A DNA stretch of 64,000 nucleotides from Chryseolinea lacunae (GTDB lineage Bacteria > Bacteroidota > Bacteroidia > Cytophagales > Cyclobacteriaceae). The stretch spans positions 248,001 through 312,000 of the forward strand of contig NZ_JAERRB010000001.1 in assembly GCF_016735595.1 (NCBI RefSeq). Direction: 5' to 3'. The position numbers and the translations under genes are program-made. Shown piece by piece: positions 63,029 to 64,000 of the stretch (position 1 is the stretch's first letter; the number at the start of each line of letters is the position of its first letter). The notes under the pieces were generated by a model. It was not told the origin of the DNA. It ran no database searches and saw only the letters and a list, made by a program, of their open reading frames with translations.

Positions 63029-64000
63029 CTAAGGGGTCACCGCATTCAGTTCAAGGGTATGTGAACCCAGACCCGGTGATGACACAGTGATTTTTATCAC
63101 ACCGGTGCCTGTTGCCTGAACATAGGCCAGCAGTTTCCCCTTGAACAATTTGCGTTTCGATGCTTTGTAGTCTTCGTGACTGGAAAGGCTGCCGCTCTCC
63201 AACCCGATGAGCCGACCCGGCCCCTGAATGTTCACATCAACTTCGTTCTCCGCCTTGAGGACAAAGCGGCCATTCTTATCCAGCACGGTGATGTCGATGT
63301 GCGAAACATCGTCTTTATCCGCTTTCAGTGTTACGCGATCTGCTGTGGCGTGAAGGCTGGCTGCACTTCCAGGGGTTGTGAGTTTGAAATTCCCTCTCTC
63401 TTCATTTTTTGATGATGTTTTCACTTCCAGCTCACCGGGTTGAAACACCGTTTTCCAGACCATCATTTTTTGTGGCGAGGCGCTTCTCGATTTGCTTCCC
63501 AGCGACGCTCCGTTCACAAACAGTTCGGCATTCTCGGCGTTGGTGAAGCAGAACACCGCTACAGAGTCGCCCGGTGTTCCGTTCCAGTGCGCATCGCCAA
63601 AACCACCGCGCCCGCGACCGCGCGATGTTTTGGAAACCTCGGCTACGGAGAGAAACGTGGTGGGCTCTGCAGACCAGAGGCTCTTGCGATAATAGAATTC
63701 AGTCTTTGGATTTCCCGCCATGTCAATCACACCGGCGCCACTGCTGCGCACCGGCCACGCCGAGGCTTCGCCAAGGAAATCGAAGGCGGTCCATAAATAT
63801 TGCGCGGAGATATAGTCAAGTTCTGCCACGGGTGCCCAGGCATCGTAGCCTTTTCCATTCTCGCTGCCATAGATGACACGCTGTGGATATTTTGCATGAT
63901 CGTCGGCATAGCGATACTCCTGATAGTTGTAGCCCACAATGTCCAGCGCATCGGGATAGTCGGTGAGGTTAGACATGACCACACCAGCCAGCGCGGCCGT
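63029..64000 (-). CDS. Glycoside hydrolase family 2 protein, C-terminal part (cut by right edge)
   Basis: The frame stays open at the right edge, so only about 324 residues of the C-terminal part are present. They include NYQEYRYADDHAKYPQRVIYGSENG, in which the Glu fits the catalytic nucleophile of GH2 enzymes, and then DAWAPVAELDYISAQYLWTAFDFLGE and a series of beta domains (AEVSKTSRGRGRGGF, FCFTNAENAELFVNG, GELEVKTSS), ending LELNAVTP. This is the layout of a GH2 beta-galactosidase or related enzyme with DUF4982-like tail domains. The sugar it acts on cannot be read here. Confidence 0.85.
   Translation of the reverse strand, partial: TAALAGVVMSNLTDYPDALDIVGYNYQEYRYADDHAKYPQRVIYGSENGKGYDAWAPVAELDYISAQYLWTAFDFLGEASAWPVRSSGAGVIDMAGNPKTEFYYRKSLWSAEPTTFLSVAEVSKTSRGRGRGGFGDAHWNGTPGDSVAVFCFTNAENAELFVNGASLGSKSRSASPQKMMVWKTVFQPGELEVKTSSKNEERGNFKLTTPGSAASLHATADRVTLKADKDDVSHIDITVLDKNGRFVLKAENEVDVNIQGPGRLIGLESGSLSSHEDYKASKRKLFKGKLLAYVQATGTGVIKITVSSPGLGSHTLELNAVTP

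Noticed and set aside
1-64000. tRNA, rRNA and CRISPR arrays
   Set aside because: Looked for in the gaps. No cloverleaf, rRNA core or regularly spaced direct repeat was recognised. A covariance-model scan would settle it.

Overview
The window comes from a member of the Bacteroidota, most likely the order Cytophagales. The evidence is an alternative complex III operon feeding a cytochrome c oxidase, a SusC/SusD pair, a protein with a type IX secretion (T9SS) type-B sorting domain next to a PorP/SprF-family gene, a chlamydial/plant-type long IspG, and promoters of the form TTTG-N19-TAnnTTTG. The genus cannot be fixed from the sequence alone. No tRNA, rRNA, CRISPR array, insertion sequence or prophage was recognised.

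Layout. 1-9.1 kb: a minus-strand respiratory operon, actABCDEF followed by coxB (cut by the left edge), with a near-consensus promoter at 9134-9164. 9.5-14.7 kb: a DUF2400 protein, a cupin, a Gfo/Idh/MocA oxidoreductase, a TrmN6-type tRNA methyltransferase and a TPM-domain protein. 14.9-19.6 kb: a 691-residue protein with a TerD-like C-terminus, a DUF2911/TPR protein, a lipid kinase and an acyl carrier protein. 19.8-27.6 kb: an NtrB/NtrC-like pair, a secreted protein overlapping lpxH, ftsH and rsfS, and the divergent birA. 27.6-38.2 kb: a TPR histidine kinase, a metzincin-type zinc metalloprotease, and a SusC-SusD-lipoprotein uptake locus.

38.2-45.1 kb is the accessory part. It has long non-coding stretches, an AT-rich gene for a signal-peptide protein with pentapeptide-like repeats and C-terminal membrane helices, a perfect 72-bp palindrome, a small GIN-like protein, a membrane-tethered TPR/HTH regulator, and copies of an interspersed AGCTCC/GGAGCT hairpin repeat that also occurs at 11.1-11.3 kb. 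45.1-52.5 kb holds a propeller-type histidine kinase with its LuxR-type regulator, a divergent MacB-like ABC permease, and a sigma-70-family factor overlapping a small membrane protein. 52.5-64 kb holds ispG, a PagL-like outer-membrane protein whose catalytic Ser position reads Ala, an orphan shortened HicB-like protein beside a second hairpin repeat, a GH125 glycosidase, an HD hydrolase, an OmpR-type two-component pair, the T9SS substrate/PorP pair, and a GH2 glycosidase cut by the right edge.

Working together: ActA-F oxidise quinol and pass electrons to the oxidase whose subunit II follows in the same operon. The SusCD genes, lipoprotein and metalloprotease form a plausible nutrient-capture locus, possibly for peptides. 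Several signal-transduction genes show overlaps typical of translational coupling. The best leads for new biology are the 72-bp palindrome, the AT-rich membrane-protein gene, the TerD-like 691-residue protein, the sigma factor/small membrane protein overlap, and the two hairpin repeat families.
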